Positions 62,817 to 64,000 of a DNA stretch of 64,000 nt are shown here, in pieces. The stretch is taken from the NCBI GenBank assembly GCA_016710075.1, contig JADJLO010000015.1, forward strand, positions 1 to 64,000. The letters run 5' to 3'. The notes under the pieces were generated by a model. It made no database searches and was not told the origin of the DNA. It saw only the letters and a list, made by a program, of their open reading frames with translations. This DNA comes from Acidobacteriota bacterium. GTDB lineage: Bacteria > Acidobacteriota > Blastocatellia > RBC074. The translations under genes were made by a program, and so were the position numbers. Position 1 is the stretch's first letter; each line of letters opens with the position of its first letter.

Positions 62817-63683
62817 TTAAGCAACCAGATTGTGCTTGTGTGTTTGTGTCAAAGGACGGGTGAGAAACGATTCGATGATTTGATTCACCTCCGCCGCTTT
62901 TTCGCGCATCAACAAATGGCCACAACCCGGCAGAAATTCTTTGTGAGTGGGTTGCAACCGCGCGCAAAACTCCTCGCCCGCCGACGCTGGCAGGATGAAG
63001 TTTTCCTGCCCCCAAATGACGCAGGTCGGCGGAAAGTTTTCAGGCAGGATAAATTCATCCGGCGTGCGGTAATTATCGAAGTTCGAGAGCACATTGAACA
63101 GCGAGCGTTGTTGTCCTGGCAGGTTGTAGAGCCCAAAAATGTATTCGCTGAACGCCGGATCGTCGGGCGGCGTTGCGCCGTATTGTGAACGCAATTGCCG
63201 GTCGGTTTCTTCGCGCGGCAAGCCGGTGGCTTCGATCTGTGTGCTGTAGGCGTCGCGCCCTTCTTTGCTGGCAGAGAATTGCTGATAGATACTGGCGAGC
63301 GGCCCGGCCAGCAGAATCTTTTCCGACGTGATGTTGCAGAGCACCAGCCGTTTCACCTTGTCAGGATGATGCAATGTGTAATGAAACGCCATTGCGCTAC
63401 CCATGCAATTGCCAATCAGCGTGACCGGCGCGAGCGCGAGTTCGTCCACCAACGCCGCCACCATTTCGCCATAGAGCGGGAGCGTCAATTCTACGTGCGG
63501 CTTGTCGGAGGCGCCAAAGCCGAGATGATCGGTGGCGATGACGCGATGTGTCGTGGCGAAATGGGCAAGCTGATGTTCCCAGATTTGATGATCGTTGCCG
63601 CCGTTGTGCAAAAAGACGAGCGGCTCGCCCTGGCCGGCTTCAACGTAATGAACCTTGTGATTTTGAAACGAAAATTCAGGCAT
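62817..63683 (-). CDS. Alpha/beta hydrolase with Cys nucleophile
   Basis: 288 residues. Oxyanion region VFLHNGGNDHQIWE, nucleophile elbow LIGNCMGSAMAF (Cys replaces Ser in GxSxG), and final His in GCGHLLMREKAAEV. The acid residue normally found in VIWGxxD reads VIWGQENFI, so a classical triad is incomplete. Cys-type elbows occur in dienelactone-hydrolase-like and some epoxide-hydrolase-like proteins. Codon use is more GC-rich than its neighbours. ATG 63683 has GGAGAAC upstream. Substrate unknown. Confidence 0.85.
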   Translation of the reverse strand: MPEFSFQNHKVHYVEAGQGEPLVFLHNGGNDHQIWEHQLAHFATTHRVIATDHLGFGASDKPHVELTLPLYGEMVAALVDELALAPVTLIGNCMGSAMAFHYTLHHPDKVKRLVLCNITSEKILLAGPLASIYQQFSASKEGRDAYSTQIEATGLPREETDRQLRSQYGATPPDDPAFSEYIFGLYNLPGQQRSLFNVLSNFDNYRTPDEFILPENFPPTCVIWGQENFILPASAGEEFCARLQPTHKEFLPGCGHLLMREKAAEVNQIIESFLTRPLTQTHKHNLVA

Positions 63684-63819
63684 GTTGTTCTCCGTTTCTC
63701 AAGACCCAACCCTGGCCTGTCGGCAGCCAAACCCTTATGAAATTGTTTTTTGCGGGTGTCGGCAGACAAAACAAAAAGGGCGCACAATGTAGGCGCCCTT
63801 TTGCTGTTGAAACAAAAAC

Positions 63820-63893
<74 letters not shown>

Positions 63894-64000
63894 ATCGCCT
63901 GATAGAAGCATATTACAACTTCGATCAAACGAACAGGCATCATACTAACTGATCAATGGCTCGTCAACCTGTTCTCAAAGATTTCCGATCACCCCGATCA

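Overview
The window looks like chromosomal DNA of a Gram-negative, probably acidobacterial (Blastocatellia-like) bacterium. The inference rests on an outer-membrane porin and kdsA (LPS core), a DUF1549/DUF1553 + DUF1501 pair, a giant DUF11-repeat surface protein, MacB-type permeases, DUF885 and M28 exported peptidases, and KorAB-type 2-oxoacid:ferredoxin oxidoreductase. No database search was possible, so the phylum is a judgement. No plasmid, phage or CRISPR hallmark genes were seen.

Layout. 1-930 is decayed or unreadable coding remnants. 0.9-3.4 kb holds an Fe-S repair protein (Ric/ScdA) behind an FNR/DNR-like operator, then an alginate-export-type porin; both are frameshifted. 3.4-7.4 kb: nested inverted repeats, then DUF1501 and DUF1549/1553 genes. 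7.8-11.5 kb: class II aldolase, a homopolymer-rich stretch (8.66-9.11 kb) that is almost certainly a sequencing or assembly artefact, a GT4 glycosyltransferase and a lipid kinase. 11.5-18.9 kb: histidine kinase and sigma-54 response regulator downstream of a MacAB-like efflux operon. 19.2-30 kb: exported peptidases (M14, DUF885, M28), a one-heme protein with a Tat-exported gluconate-dehydrogenase-subunit-3-like protein, a sugar isomerase-like TIM barrel, and an aminotransferase/omega-amidase pair. 31-36.9 kb: DUF11 giant. 37-42 kb: ATP-grasp enzyme, flavoprotein, pseudouridine synthase, DUF4149, DUF309 and rhodanese.

43.8-54 kb is the most coherent region. It is an Fe-S/oxidative-stress island on the minus strand (SufR-like regulator, Mrp/ApbC, ErpA, rubrerythrin, HdrD-like Fe-S protein, DUF3501, YgfZ and an unknown 96-aa protein). 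It is divergent from korA-korB-ferredoxin, an oxygen-sensitive Fe-S enzyme system. 54-63.9 kb: MFS transporter, a TPR protein with a catalytically degenerate M1-peptidase fold, kdsA, pyrG, an SDR, a GH19-like lysozyme with a histone-H1-like tail, an alpha/beta hydrolase and tRNA-Lys.

Two genome-scale signals stand out. First, non-coding space is rich in repeats: a 275-280 bp MITE-like element in two copies with terminal inverted repeats and target-site duplications; intergenic inverted pairs of degenerate 9-bp and 7-bp tandem arrays that run into the ends of genes; and several smaller repeats. Second, about ten genes carry single-base frameshifts, and korB lacks roughly 65 nt. With the homopolymer block, this argues that many broken genes are sequence errors rather than true pseudogenes.
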